This document shows, one piece after another, positions 43,464 to 54,600 of a stretch of DNA of 64,000 nucleotides. Where the stretch lies: NCBI RefSeq assembly GCF_032854445.1, contig NC_088295.1, positions 89,859,836 through 89,923,835 on the forward strand. The letters are read 5' to 3'. Made by a program: the position numbers and the translations under genes. This DNA comes from Liolophura sinensis. Taxonomy: Eukaryota > Mollusca > Polyplacophora > Chitonida > Chitonidae. Positions within the stretch are counted from its first letter, which is position 1; every line of letters begins with the position of its first letter. The notes beneath the pieces are model-generated. The model was given only the letters and a program-made list of their open reading frames with translations, searched no databases and was not told where the DNA came from.

Positions 43464-44695
43464 TAAGATAGATTTTTCATTAAAGGTTGCTTTAAGGTCG
43501 GGTGAAGTATATATTAGTCGTTATGCTATTGAAGAGTGATGTCTGAATAGGATATACAAATAAGATGTACTTAAAAGTGGATGACATTGTGATGGCGGTC
43601 TTCAAGTGTTTTGATAGCACACGAACCTTTTGTGCAAAGAATATAGATAAACTTCTCGTCGATAGCCGACGGATACGCGATGATACCGCCATTGATGAAG
43701 AATGTTATCCCGACGATGCTCTGAGGGCGAAATCTAAAGTTACTATGTTGTGAAAATAATGCCGCATTGGCGACGCTGTATAGTTCATCAAGGTCAACTG
43801 ACGATAGCAGTTACTAGTCGATCATGCTCTAATCATGCCCTGGACGGGTCCATATCATCATTATTAGTGATGACAGTTGTTTCTGAAAGAGGTAAGAGGC
43901 TATATGGATAAGGTGACTATTGTTTCAAATTTTTTACAAGCACATGTACTAAAGTTCTTATGTGGGTGATGTACCAACCAGTAAACAGTTTATACATCCC
44001 TCAGAGTTGAATGCACGTGTTATAAAGAAGAGGTACATGGTGTAAAATGTATATATTTAATAGGTTAATATTATGCTCAATTAATCAATACTTAAGAAAA
44101 GTGTCTGTGTTAAGGAGGTGTATATTTAACCTAACTCCCAAACCGGCGGGACAAGGGCATAAGCGGGTTAACTGTTTAACAATACTACAATGGACACTAA
44201 AGCGCCAGCGACTTATTGATCGATTCGCCGTTCACCGCCTTAAGACTATTCAAGTAGTCTGTTAACGTCATATGTAATCGACATCAACTTCAATCATACC
44301 GTCACACGCTGGCTCTTTCTGTATTTGAAATCGAAGTATTTTGGAGTGTCTATAGCAGATCGATTTAGGGTGGTCAACTAGAAAATGCTTGCATTGTGAA
44401 GCGGAAATGTAGCGGAAACAGATGTGACTTAATGCGATTGTTGTCACCTTGTTCTCGTATTGGAGGGTAATCTATCGTAGGTACATTTATGGCGTGTCCC
44501 CCTCGCGAATGATGTGTTTTCGTGTAATTGGGGGAAATGAGGCAGATAAGAACAGCGGGCCAACGAGGAATTAGAGTATTTCTCGTGGTTTTCTATGACA
44601 TGCTTCCTGGCCTATTATGTAGCCGTTGCCTTAGGGGCATTGGGGAAATTGTGATATCTAATGGTTTGATTACATCAGCGATGACACAATGAAAG
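43464..44695. other. Upstream region of the GCNT gene
   Basis: No clear gene. A 62-codon plus frame at 43,565-43,753 starts MYLKVDDIVMAVFKCFDSTR; it has a fairly protein-like composition but matches nothing I know and has no clear splice partners. The GCNT promoter should lie here, but no decisive motif is visible. Confidence 0.45.
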
Positions 44696-46000
44696 ATGAA
44701 CATGGGCATTTGCCGTCAAGTGCGAGGCAGGACGAGGCTCAAAGCATTGGCACTGTGTGTTATTGTCTGGGTTTGCTACGTCGCATCAAACTTACTATGG
44801 ATTTGGGCGTTGTTCTCATTACAGAGCGCGGACAGTTTGAAAGCCAACTTAATATTTTTATATTCCGGTAAAAGTTACAGCGACAGAAAGCTGATTGATT
44901 CTAAACAATGTCTACAAAAATCTCTGGTCAACTGTAGCGACGTTTTTAGCAATACTCGCAGCTATATTCCATCATGGAGCCCTATTTCTACGGCAAACCA
45001 CTCTAAAGCTTCTGACCACAACACTTGCGATTTATTATGGTTAGAGGCAAATTGTACAGTGATGAGAACCATACTGGACTATCCAATCACGGCCTTCTCA
45101 AAAACCGAAGAAGACTTTTCCATTGCCTACAGTATCCGCATGCATAAGGACCCGGAACAGGTGGAAATGCTGTTGAGAGCTATCTACGCTCCACAGAACG
45201 TCTACTGTATATACATAGATAAGAAATCCTCACCTGAAGTACACGAAGCTATGCATAATTTGAGCCAGTGTTTCCCTAACGTCTTTATTGCATCGCATCT
45301 TGAACCGTTTTACTATGCGACGCGCTCTCAGATGGAGGCGGATCTTCAGTGTATGCGAGACCTCCTGCATACATCTGTGCCGTGGAAGTATTACCTCAAT
45401 CTGGCTGGACAAGAGTTCCCTCTGAGATCCAACAGGGAGATCGTGGAAATGCTGACGCTGATGAATGGGACAAACGATATAGAAGTTGGCAAGTATGTTC
45501 GGGGGCTTCGCTGGAGGTACCTTAGCCGGGTGATTCCAGATATCGAGAAGGGATTCAGGTTTGACGGTCAAAAGCTAGACAAGCTTGGGCTGAACGTGAC
45601 ACTGTACAAGGGATCTGCTTACGGTGCTTTTTCCAGAAAGTTTGTCCAGTTCGTGCTGTCAGACAGTCGAGTTCAGCGACTTCGTCACTGGCTCGCGGAT
45701 ACATTCGCCCCTGAAGAGACTTTCTTCGCCACAGTCAATGCCATGTCTGGCGCCCCGGGCGGATACCCCGTTTACGTGAACCAAAAAGCTGGAGAGCATA
45801 TCTCCAGGGTTGTTCTATGGAAAGACACGATGTATCCGCCGTGCCAAGGTGTGTATGTCCGTGGTGTGTGTATCCTGACCAGCCCGGACCTCAAATGGTT
45901 AGTACAGAGACCACAAATGTTTGCCAATAAATTTGACGTAAACGTTGACAGAAGCGCCGTCCAATGTCTTCTCCACAATATACTACTTCGCAGAAACTAA
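44696..46000 (+). CDS. GCNT-like beta-1,6-N-acetylglucosaminyltransferase (GT14)
   Basis: Golgi enzyme that would add beta-1,6-linked GlcNAc branches to O-glycans or related chains, as in core 2 synthase. It has 434 residues in one exon; coding regions of vertebrate GCNT1, 3 and 4 are likewise intronless and about as long. Type II topology: a short basic N-terminus, then a membrane anchor at about 16-41 (ALALCVIVWVCYVASNLLWI). Family blocks: FSIAYSIRMHKDPEQVEMLL, VYCIYIDKKS, YYLNLAGQEFPLRSN, YGAFSRKFVQFVL, and FAPEETFFATVNAMSGAPGG. E341 in PEET aligns with the catalytic Glu of mouse C2GnT. There are several N-glycosylation sequons (NCS, NHS, NCT, NLS, NGT, NVT). ATG 44696 is taken because it gives a proper anchor; 44689 is in another frame. 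Substrate type cannot be told from sequence alone. Confidence 0.93.
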   Translation: MNMGICRQVRGRTRLKALALCVIVWVCYVASNLLWIWALFSLQSADSLKANLIFLYSGKSYSDRKLIDSKQCLQKSLVNCSDVFSNTRSYIPSWSPISTANHSKASDHNTCDLLWLEANCTVMRTILDYPITAFSKTEEDFSIAYSIRMHKDPEQVEMLLRAIYAPQNVYCIYIDKKSSPEVHEAMHNLSQCFPNVFIASHLEPFYYATRSQMEADLQCMRDLLHTSVPWKYYLNLAGQEFPLRSNREIVEMLTLMNGTNDIEVGKYVRGLRWRYLSRVIPDIEKGFRFDGQKLDKLGLNVTLYKGSAYGAFSRKFVQFVLSDSRVQRLRHWLADTFAPEETFFATVNAMSGAPGGYPVYVNQKAGEHISRVVLWKDTMYPPCQGVYVRGVCILTSPDLKWLVQRPQMFANKFDVNVDRSAVQCLLHNILLRRN

Positions 46001-47368
46001 GCAACCGGAAATAGATCTTCAATATTTCTATTCTCTACCGCACGTAAAATACGCCTTACGAACACATTAGTAACTGAGGACTTGTATATAAATTTTGCGT
46101 CATTATTATGAGAAAGTGTCACAAAATAATATTTGGATCTTAATTGCTTTGTGTTTTAGATATTTTCATTTCTGATGGTAATGGGGTTTTATTTTGGACT
46201 CACTGGTATCAGAAATTGTTTGTTTTACATTTCTGTCTGGAGAGTTTTACAGAAATAAGTCTTTAAACTACTGCATATGGTGTATCGAGTCACGTGATCT
46301 GTCTATGATATAATGATATCCGTGTGAATCGAATACAGACACTTCAAGTAAAAACATCGTGTGCGCCCCAATAATAATGTGTAACAAATAATACACCATA
46401 TGCTAAAAAAGATGCTTTGAATGTGTCAGTGAGCAGCAGAAAATGTGAAGAGCCAAAACTGAATCGTTGACAGATTGACAAAGTTTGGTGCGTGATACTG
46501 CCGTACTTGTTGTACGAGATAAGAAGACGGTTTGTCTGTTACGGTCATGTACATTACCTACTTGACAGTACAGCTAGCTGTCATATCGTATATGATTTAA
46601 TGAATGGCAACTACAAGGGTATACGGTGTGAAAAATATCGCATATTTAAATTCATAACACGAATACAGCGTTTAAAGAAACATTGTATTGGTGTATAGCA
46701 ATACCCAGTTTTATCTCAAGCTTGAAGCTTATAGTTGTGTCCATAAACAACAAATGGTGTGACTGCCTGGTCTATTATATATAAATACGCGTGGATTGAC
46801 GGAGCTATGACGTGAGTGTAAATTTGTGTAAATCGGTATAATCGGGACAAGGAATTTAACACAAATGGCATATTTTACATATTTAGTTATGAATTTAATA
46901 CACTGAGCAGCTTACCAGTGAACAGCTTTCAAAAGATGAGGTCACTTCAGGTTACATTTCTGTACACAGTTTCATTCAGAGTACATTCCTTGCCTGAATC
47001 TCAAAGTGACAACATTATGATCAGTGGCAAAACAATTTTTTTGATGACATAAAGCCACATTTTTGGTCTAGCCATCCTAAACTAAACAGATACATGTAGA
47101 TCTATCCAAACAGACATAAAGTTGTATAAAATAGCAAAAATGGTAAAACGTCATGGCTTATCATAACTCATAAATATTGTCACTATGCGTTGTCCTTTTG
47201 TTGGTTTCGCCGGACCCCTTGATCACGAATCTGTCTTAGACTTATATCATTCTTAACTTTGGCATCTGTGAAATTAAACGCTAATTTTCAAAGATTTTCA
47301 TGGATGTCCAAGACGGCTCATAGTATTAAGAAAAAAAATTCGTGAGGTAGGACACAATTTTAGCCGAC
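46001..47368. other. Intergenic, 3' of the GCNT gene
   Basis: AT-rich sequence with short open frames only. The proximal part should be GCNT 3' UTR. No AATAAA close to the stop is evident. Confidence 0.5.
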
Positions 47369-47730
47369 CCGCCCAGATAGCACAGTTGGTAGAACGTCCG
47401 CTTCGGGACCGGTAGATGCAGGATCAATCCTTGATCGAGTCACACCTAAGACTTTAAAAGAGGAAGTTGTAACTTCCTCGCTTGGCGTTCAGCATGAAGA
47501 GGATAGTGCAACGACTGGTTGACCCGTATCAGTATAATGGCTCGGACGGGGCGGCTTACTTGCCTTCGGTAAGTCGTCTCAGTGAAGCTGCACTAAATAA
47601 AAGAGCGGTGGAAATCCGTCCTGCAACAAGGAGGCACATTACACGCACATGCACCCTAAGGATTCCTTCGTCGTCATATGAAAAATTGTTGAGTACGACG
47701 TTAAACCCCAAGCACTCACTCACTCACAAT
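47369..47730 (+). mobile_element. tRNA-derived SINE with (CACT)n tail
   Basis: Its head resembles a tRNA: gcccagatagcacagttggt holds the A box and gatcaatccttgatc-type sequence the B-box region. The body follows, and the 3' part reads gtcgtcatatgaaaaattgt, tgagtacgacgttaaacccc, aagcactcactcactcac. This 3' end is characteristic of a SINE seen widely in molluscs and is a different family from the caatcaaataaa type. Confidence 0.85.
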
Positions 47731-48479
47731 TTTAGCCCAGTAAACTATTTTGAAATTAAAGCTAGGTTTAAATTAAGTTTAAGACAGCTTCGTGATCCTG
47801 GAACCTGAACTCTTATTAGCCCTGGATGAACAGACGAGTATTTTCGCTTTTTTATATTTGGTAGGCGTTCGCATATTCATGGGTGGGTCCCATTGACCCC
47901 TGAAGGATGCATCGTAAATTTCGGAAATTGTCGATTACTAACCTATTTGACCCGTTCTGTTAATCCTTTGCAATGCTTAAGGTTTCAGACCGCCAGACTG
48001 ATGAAATCCCGTGCTGTCTGTCATCCCAAGGTAAATATCCATTCGTACATCATCAAGTTGAACTTCGGAAAATGGCCGCCCATCATATATAGTATCCGGG
48101 TTCCCGGGCCACACATTTCCAGCGTTCGTAGTCGCGAGGTCAGGGAGCCTGGATAACGACCCAATCATAGATCACAACAGACAGGCAGCGGTCATTTTGG
48201 GAACTTTGTTACATGGCCAGCTCGGGATTTTATCTGGTCTGGTGGTCAGATGCCCTAACGCAGTGTACAGGAGTAACTGGACAGGCCGGAGGAGGTTTGT
48301 GATCGAGTAAGCGAGCGCCGTCCAAATATAAAAAGACGAACATAGTCAACATGGGCTAAACACTTGCCTAGAACTGTGTATTATCGACGTGCTGTACCGT
48401 TTGATGGCTTGGTCTGCTAGAACTGGATTTTGCCAGTTGACTGCATGTTTTAAGACCGCACTGCCCAGATCCTGACTCT
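47731..48479. other. Between converging GCNT and SLC22-like genes
   Basis: It probably includes the SLC22-like 3' UTR on the minus strand. No further gene or clear poly(A) signal recognised. Confidence 0.5.
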
Positions 48480-48695
48480 TTACAACATCAGTCTTTTAAA
48501 TAGCGAGTGCCTGGTTGCCTTGGTGCTTATCTTTTCATCGCACTGACGCCGCTTTTTGGTAGTCCAACGGTCTAGATCCGCGAGGGTTTGCGGCAGTTGT
48601 CGTCCTCGGGTTTCTGGAAGCTGTGAGAGGAGAACACAGACGCTGGCGCAGCAGACGACAAAGACGGTGCCCGGGATCCAGATGCCAAACTGGAC
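48480..48695 (-). CDS. SLC22-like last exon
   Basis: It begins VQFGIWIPGTVFVVCCASVC (last membrane segment), then LLSQLPETRGRQLPQTLADL, the standard SLC22 C-terminal motif PETKG..LP.T..D. A basic cytoplasmic tail of about 30 residues ends in LFKRLML before TAA. Confidence 0.93.
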   Translation of the reverse strand, partial: VQFGIWIPGTVFVVCCASVCVLLSQLPETRGRQLPQTLADLDRWTTKKRRQCDEKISTKATRHSLFKRLML

Positions 48696-51600
48696 CTACA
48701 ACAATAGCACAATGATGATGTGATGGCTTGCTCTGGGTTATAACGTACAGTATCCCATCCGGTTCTAACAACCTACACGGATCAACCCCTTTACTCACCT
48801 ATTTGTCGGAAATGATGACTTGGATAAAACAGGCAACCAGAAAAGTTATCACAGTTTCAAAGCATGAATGACCATAGAGCTATTAACTCGTAACGTGATG
48901 ATTAACAAAAGCATTCTAAAAGCATTCTCATTATTTGGAATACAATTGTAAAGAATATTATATTAAACGCCTGAATTTACTGCAAGGTTCTTATTTGACA
49001 TGAGTAGTCTGTATGTAAATGTGGGCCGAGTGTCAGGAATCTCTGGCGTTCTGCTAATTATATAATTTGTACTTTACCGCTTAACCAGCGACGAGAGGCC
49101 ACGTTGGATAGTTACAATCAAAGCACAACTCAGATACATTTTTCCATTAATGGTAACGTAAAAACATACTTAAACTACATACAAGTTTGCACGTCAATTT
49201 TTATCACTGATACACATCATTGTACATGTGTTACACAAACTACACGTTTGCACCACTGATCCATGTCATTGTACATGCGTTACACAAATTACAAAATTTG
49301 TGTACTACTAGTACACACAAGTATGTGGGCGTACATTTCTACCACAATATTGTGTACCATTCTTTCACGGCAGTTTTATGAGAGTAAAGGGCATAACGCC
49401 ATGAGAAGCCACCGTGGCCGAGGGGGTTAGCACGCTTGCACGGCGCAATAACTCAGAGCCTCTCACCCATGCGGTCGCTGTGAGTTTAAGTCCAGTTCAA
49501 ACTGATTGCCTCTTCGGTCCTAAGTGGGAGTGTCAGTCAGCAACCTACGGATGGTTGTAGGTTTTCCCAGGGCTCTGCCCGGATTTCTCCCACCATAATG
49601 CAGGCCGCCCGCGTATAAGTGAAATATTCTTGAGTATGGTGTAAAACACCAATCAATGGATTTGCAGATGTATACGCTGATCGAAAATGACGATAGAACG
49701 AGGTCAACTTATTGGTCAACTGCTTGTATTGAAACCTTGCATAAGTATTAAGACACACACGACTACTTAACGATTAAGAAACAATTGCCTTACCACGTAG
49801 CTGGAAAATGGCGCCAATAAGCCTCCAATCGCGGCAACGCCATTACTGAACCCCATGCCTAAACCCCTGAAGGAAAGAGCAAATGTGACCAGAATGTATG
49901 CCATGCATGGAGCATTAGAAATATGGAGATATGTTGACATTAGCCATTAAATGAACATTACATGTGAAGAAATTAACTAATATAACAAATTCCACCCACA
50001 GAACCGTAACTGTCAAAACCGCACCATGAGCGCCTCAAAGAGTAGACAAAACCGCACCATGAGCGCCTCAAAGAGTAGACAAAACCGCACCATGAGCGCC
50101 TCAAAGAGTAGACAAAACTGCACCATGAGCGCCTCAAAGAGTAGACAAAACCGCACCATGAGCGCCTCAAAGAGTAGACAAAACTGCACCATGAGCGCCT
50201 CAAAGAGTAGACAAAACTGCACCATGAGCGCCTCAAAGAGTAGACAAAACTGCACCATGAGCGCCTCAAAGAGTAGACAAAACCGCACCATGAGCGCCTC
50301 AAAGAGTAGACAAAACTGCACCATGAGCGCCTCAAAGAGTAGACAAAACTGCACCATGAGCGCCTCAAAGAGTAGACAAAAGCCTAGAGGCTGAGGGCTT
50401 TCACGCATTGACTGACGGGAAATCATACAGTAGCTGAAGATCTTTAGAACAAAGGTGTTACAAGGTTAGCGTGTACTGTCAATGTCTTAAGAAAGATGAC
50501 CTTTTGTCATTTGAAAAGCAACGCATGAGACTGCTTTGTAATATCGAAACATTTCTGGAGTGTGGGATAGGGGAGGGTGCGAGAATCCAAGCAGCTGTAT
50601 TTACAGCCATTCTTTGGAATGCGCCTCTAAAGATGCCGCCTGTGTGTGATTACCTCAGGTTGGTGGGAATGATCTCAGAGTTGTGCATGAAACTGACGAT
50701 GAGGGTGCCACAGCTTCCAAATTTGCCCAGGGTGGAGAGAGCGGTAACCAGCAGGGGCGGACCTGCCCGGGAAAACAGATCACAGGGTCAGTATTTTAGA
50801 GAAAAGCGTACAGTTACAATTTCTAAATTCATACATTCATTCTCTTATTCAGTTGGGGTATGCCGCTCTAAGCAATATATTAGTAAGCTGGATGCCTGTT
50901 TTCAGTGCGTGTGATAGAGATTTCATCGCTGCGGGACAAACAAAGCTTTATGACCCTCGGTAGTTACACACAGTTCAGCAAAATTCGTGTCTTACATTCC
51001 ACTCCTTGTGACGTCTGATACTTTACATGGCTTCAAGGACAGTTTCAAGTCGAAGAATTAGAAAAGTACATTTTATGAAATAGGGTTGGAATTGAATTCT
51101 TGGCTGCCGCCGAAGACCGTAATGTTGTATATCCCACCTATGACACGTTACGCACATGCGTACTGAGGCACCGCTCGAAATAACTATCTGGCTTATTGCA
51201 ACACGACGGTGATCAGGTTTATGAATGGGAGAAATCGATCTTTGCCACGGGGAAACACGCGACTTCATTGGTTAATGGCCAGTCGTTGGCTGCCAGATCG
51301 ACGGTTTACAACACTGATCCAAAGAGAACCTTTTTGTTTTACTTATGTATTTGTCTGGTGTTTCACGCCGTACTCAAGGATATCTCTCTTGTACGACGGG
51401 GAGAAGGTGGGAGGAAACCGGGCAGTGTCCACGGGAAACCCGCGATCATCTGCAGATTGCTGGAGAGGAAGCCTGCAAAAGCTGGACTTGAACTCATGCA
51501 CAGCGACTGCATTTATGAGATTCTGCTGTGTTAATGTAAACCACTCGGCCACTGAAGCCTTTCTGCACAGAGCACCCTTTTACACAAACGAACAGATAGT

Positions 51601-54600
51601 TTGATGGATTATTGTTTGTTTATTTATTTGATTGGTATTTTACGCCGTAATTAAGAGTATTTTACTTATACGACGGCGGCCAACATTAAGGTGGGAGGAA
51701 ACCGGGAAGAGCCCCGGGTGAAACCCATGACCATCCGCAGGTTGCTGAAGGTCCTTCCCATTTACAGCCGGATAGGAAGATTATTGCTTAAAGTTTCACT
51801 TAAGAGTATTTCACTTAAATACGATGGTGGCAATTTGTATGGCTGAAGGAAACCGGGGTATCCTGGGAAACCGCCGACCTTTGACAAGTTACTCAGAAAC
51901 GCTCCAGTTTCACGACTGAAAGGCAAGTAACATAATCACTCGGTCAGTTCCGCAGAAGGGTGTGGTTTAATTACGGAGTTAAAACTTAAAATTCTCAATC
52001 AAACCTTCAGCGTATTGAATACTACAATTACGGAAAACCAGGAAAAATCTTGTTGCAAAGATTGTTACTGAGTATTATGAATCTGATCGAGTATTATTCC
52101 TAGCACACTAATTACAACTTAAACCGCTACTGCAATACAAAACAGAGGAGATCACTCACCTGTAACCAAGTCACAATATTCGGTACATTCATACAGTACA
52201 ACATCTTCTTATATGAACTCTCTGGAATATCGATTTTTCCCTAATACATTCAGGTAACTTGACAAATTGATGCAAATGGAGTATGACCATAGTTAATTAG
52301 GTAAAATTTACTCAAGGTTTAAAAATATCGAGGACATAAAATATCTTTTAGAACAGAAAGAAATATCCGGTGTCAATAATGTTGGTGTTTGTATGAAATG
52401 TTACAATGTCTTTGAACCTAAATTACATCCTAACAGCCTAAATGTACGATACAACGTTGGTGTGTTGATAAAAGGGTCTCCCGAAGCACCAAGGTGTCGC
52501 TTAGTTAGCGCTTGTTGAACTTGACACGAACCTGCAGCTTACTTCGTGGACAACTGCTCCATAAGTAGCATTCTTTATTTTACAATATGTATATCGTCGG
52601 TGTAATAATTTGATGTAGCAATACCGACTGAGTAGGAAAGGCAGCAGGATCACGCTGTCACTGTTTCTGTCACTAACACATACCTCACTCGACATGTTTG
52701 TTTTGACCGGAACTTTCCGAACGCTGCGCATATGCTTCTGGCCCTTCTGGATATTAATGAGGCAAATTGACCCGCCCTCTTTGTGTTTAATTCGAATGAC
52801 GGTAGGATTTCTCCGGGCTCGCAAAAGCTACATACTCAAGGAATATTTTTTATTTCAACGTGAGTGATTTAGTTTATGAATGGAGTGCCCTATGATTTTG
52901 ACGCTCCAAGCAGTGAAAGCTGAGTCGTCTTCCAGTTCTGTTGGATATCTGAGACGAGAGTTAACACACCTTGATGAGCTTTTGCTTTTTTGTTGGATAG
53001 GTGAAATGGCTGTTGGGATTTTTTGTTGGACGACCCACCTTTTGAAATGTTGATGATCAAAGCCATACTCAACATGCCTCCGGATAATACATGGAATCCA
53101 AGAAGGCAGCTCTTTCGACCAAACCTAATAAAGAAAATCCCGACATGCAGGTGTGCGAGGTTATCCCCAATATCTCCAGGATAAGTCTCTGATATTCCAC
53201 CTGACTCTCTCGCATTAAAAAAAATGAAGTAATAAACATGACATTCATTCAGTCAAACGACTGATGCCATGCCTAATGGATAAACTGTAGAGTATCTAAA
53301 CGACGAATGAAATGCAATCTGTGGGCTTCTCATTATCTGCATTTCTTTGGATTACATGTGAACAATTAAAATGTTTCATTATAATTAGGAAATCCTGGCA
53401 TGGATGTAATTAACATGCTACATGTCTTCTAGAGCTTGAAATACCCATTGTCTGATAAATGTCTTGATGCCATGCTGAGGATGTGCTTTGGTGTGTTACA
53501 TGAATGAAAACGCACCTGTCCAGTACAAACAGACAGAGGATGTAGGCAGGAATCTCCACGGCACCACTTAGTAACACGTTCATAAACCTGTCCCCAGCTA
53601 GCGAGGAGGACATCAGCAGCAAGCCGTAGTACAGGAGAATGTCCACCGTGCTGGTGAGGAAACATACAGATGTACAGAGTGACCACAATGCAAAATATGC
53701 GAGGATGTCCATGACGAGGATGTTCATGGGACTGGTGAGGAAACTCAGATCATTATAACCAAAGTGTAATATGCAATTTGGAGCTCGATTCTATTTGGTT
53801 TTCACAAATAACTGGAAGTAAGGAAGCTTTCAACATTATATTAAGAATTATTTTTTTTTCATTTACAAAATGGTCTCTTGTATGAAGCTTTTTACATAGT
53901 GACAAAAAATGCGCCAAAGACGCTCATCTCCACGGCTGTCATATAAAAATCATGGCCCTAATGTTACACTTGGAATCACAACCTATAAACTCTGCCCTCT
54001 GACTGCTTCTCTTTTGACATTTTGTCAGTTCTGGGCTCTGTACTCTTTCAGAAGCTCTACGTATCGGGGCACCAGTTAATTTGAATGGTTGATAACTCCT
54101 CGTAGCACTTGGACACACCCCTAATGTAACATTTTAAAACTTTCATTGTCAGCATGCCTCTATACTATATACGCTTCAGACCCCAAATGGCTTCTTAGGC
54201 GACCCATGGACCCTCGTCTAATGTGTTGTGATATAGCTGGGCTCTCACTTTTAATTTCCTTCCGCAATAGATACTTATATAGATATCAAAGTGTAACACA
54301 GGAGAATGCCCATGTTCCTGGAGAGAAAAAAAAGAGACTAACAATGTGTAAAGTATGTAAAATACAAGAATGTTGACGGTCCTGGTTAAAGAGACAAAGC
54401 AGGAGATTGATATTGGAGGTTTGGTGTGTTTTACAAGTACGTCCCAGGTCCTGTCGAGGGTAAACAAGGTGATGGTATGATGTTACCAAAGTAAAATATT
54501 GGAGAGTACTTAGACGATACTGACACGGTGACACAGAAAAGTATGCCAGGGCAACAATATAACTGAAGAGAATGTCCACAGTTCTATTGAGGAAAGGGTC

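Noticed and set aside
45230-45571. 113-codon minus-strand frame
   Set aside because: Antisense shadow of the GCNT-like gene.
47369-47445. tRNA gene
   Set aside because: The A- and B-box-like region is followed by a SINE body and (CACT)n tail, and the cloverleaf is not well formed. It is a SINE head.
49407-49500. tRNA-Ser or tRNA-Leu gene
   Set aside because: The head resembles one, but the SINE core and tail follow directly and the B box is changed to gagtttaagtcc.
50017-50385. CRISPR-like array
   Set aside because: Units are contiguous 33-bp repeats with no unique spacers, in an animal intron.
49973-50426. Open frames of 122-137 codons on both strands
   Set aside because: They come from the 33-bp array; simultaneous open frames on both strands with an 11-residue repeat indicate repeat structure, not a gene.
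53410-53727. Separate 105-codon gene
   Set aside because: It is the SLC22-like exon read through its acceptor and donor into intron sequence.
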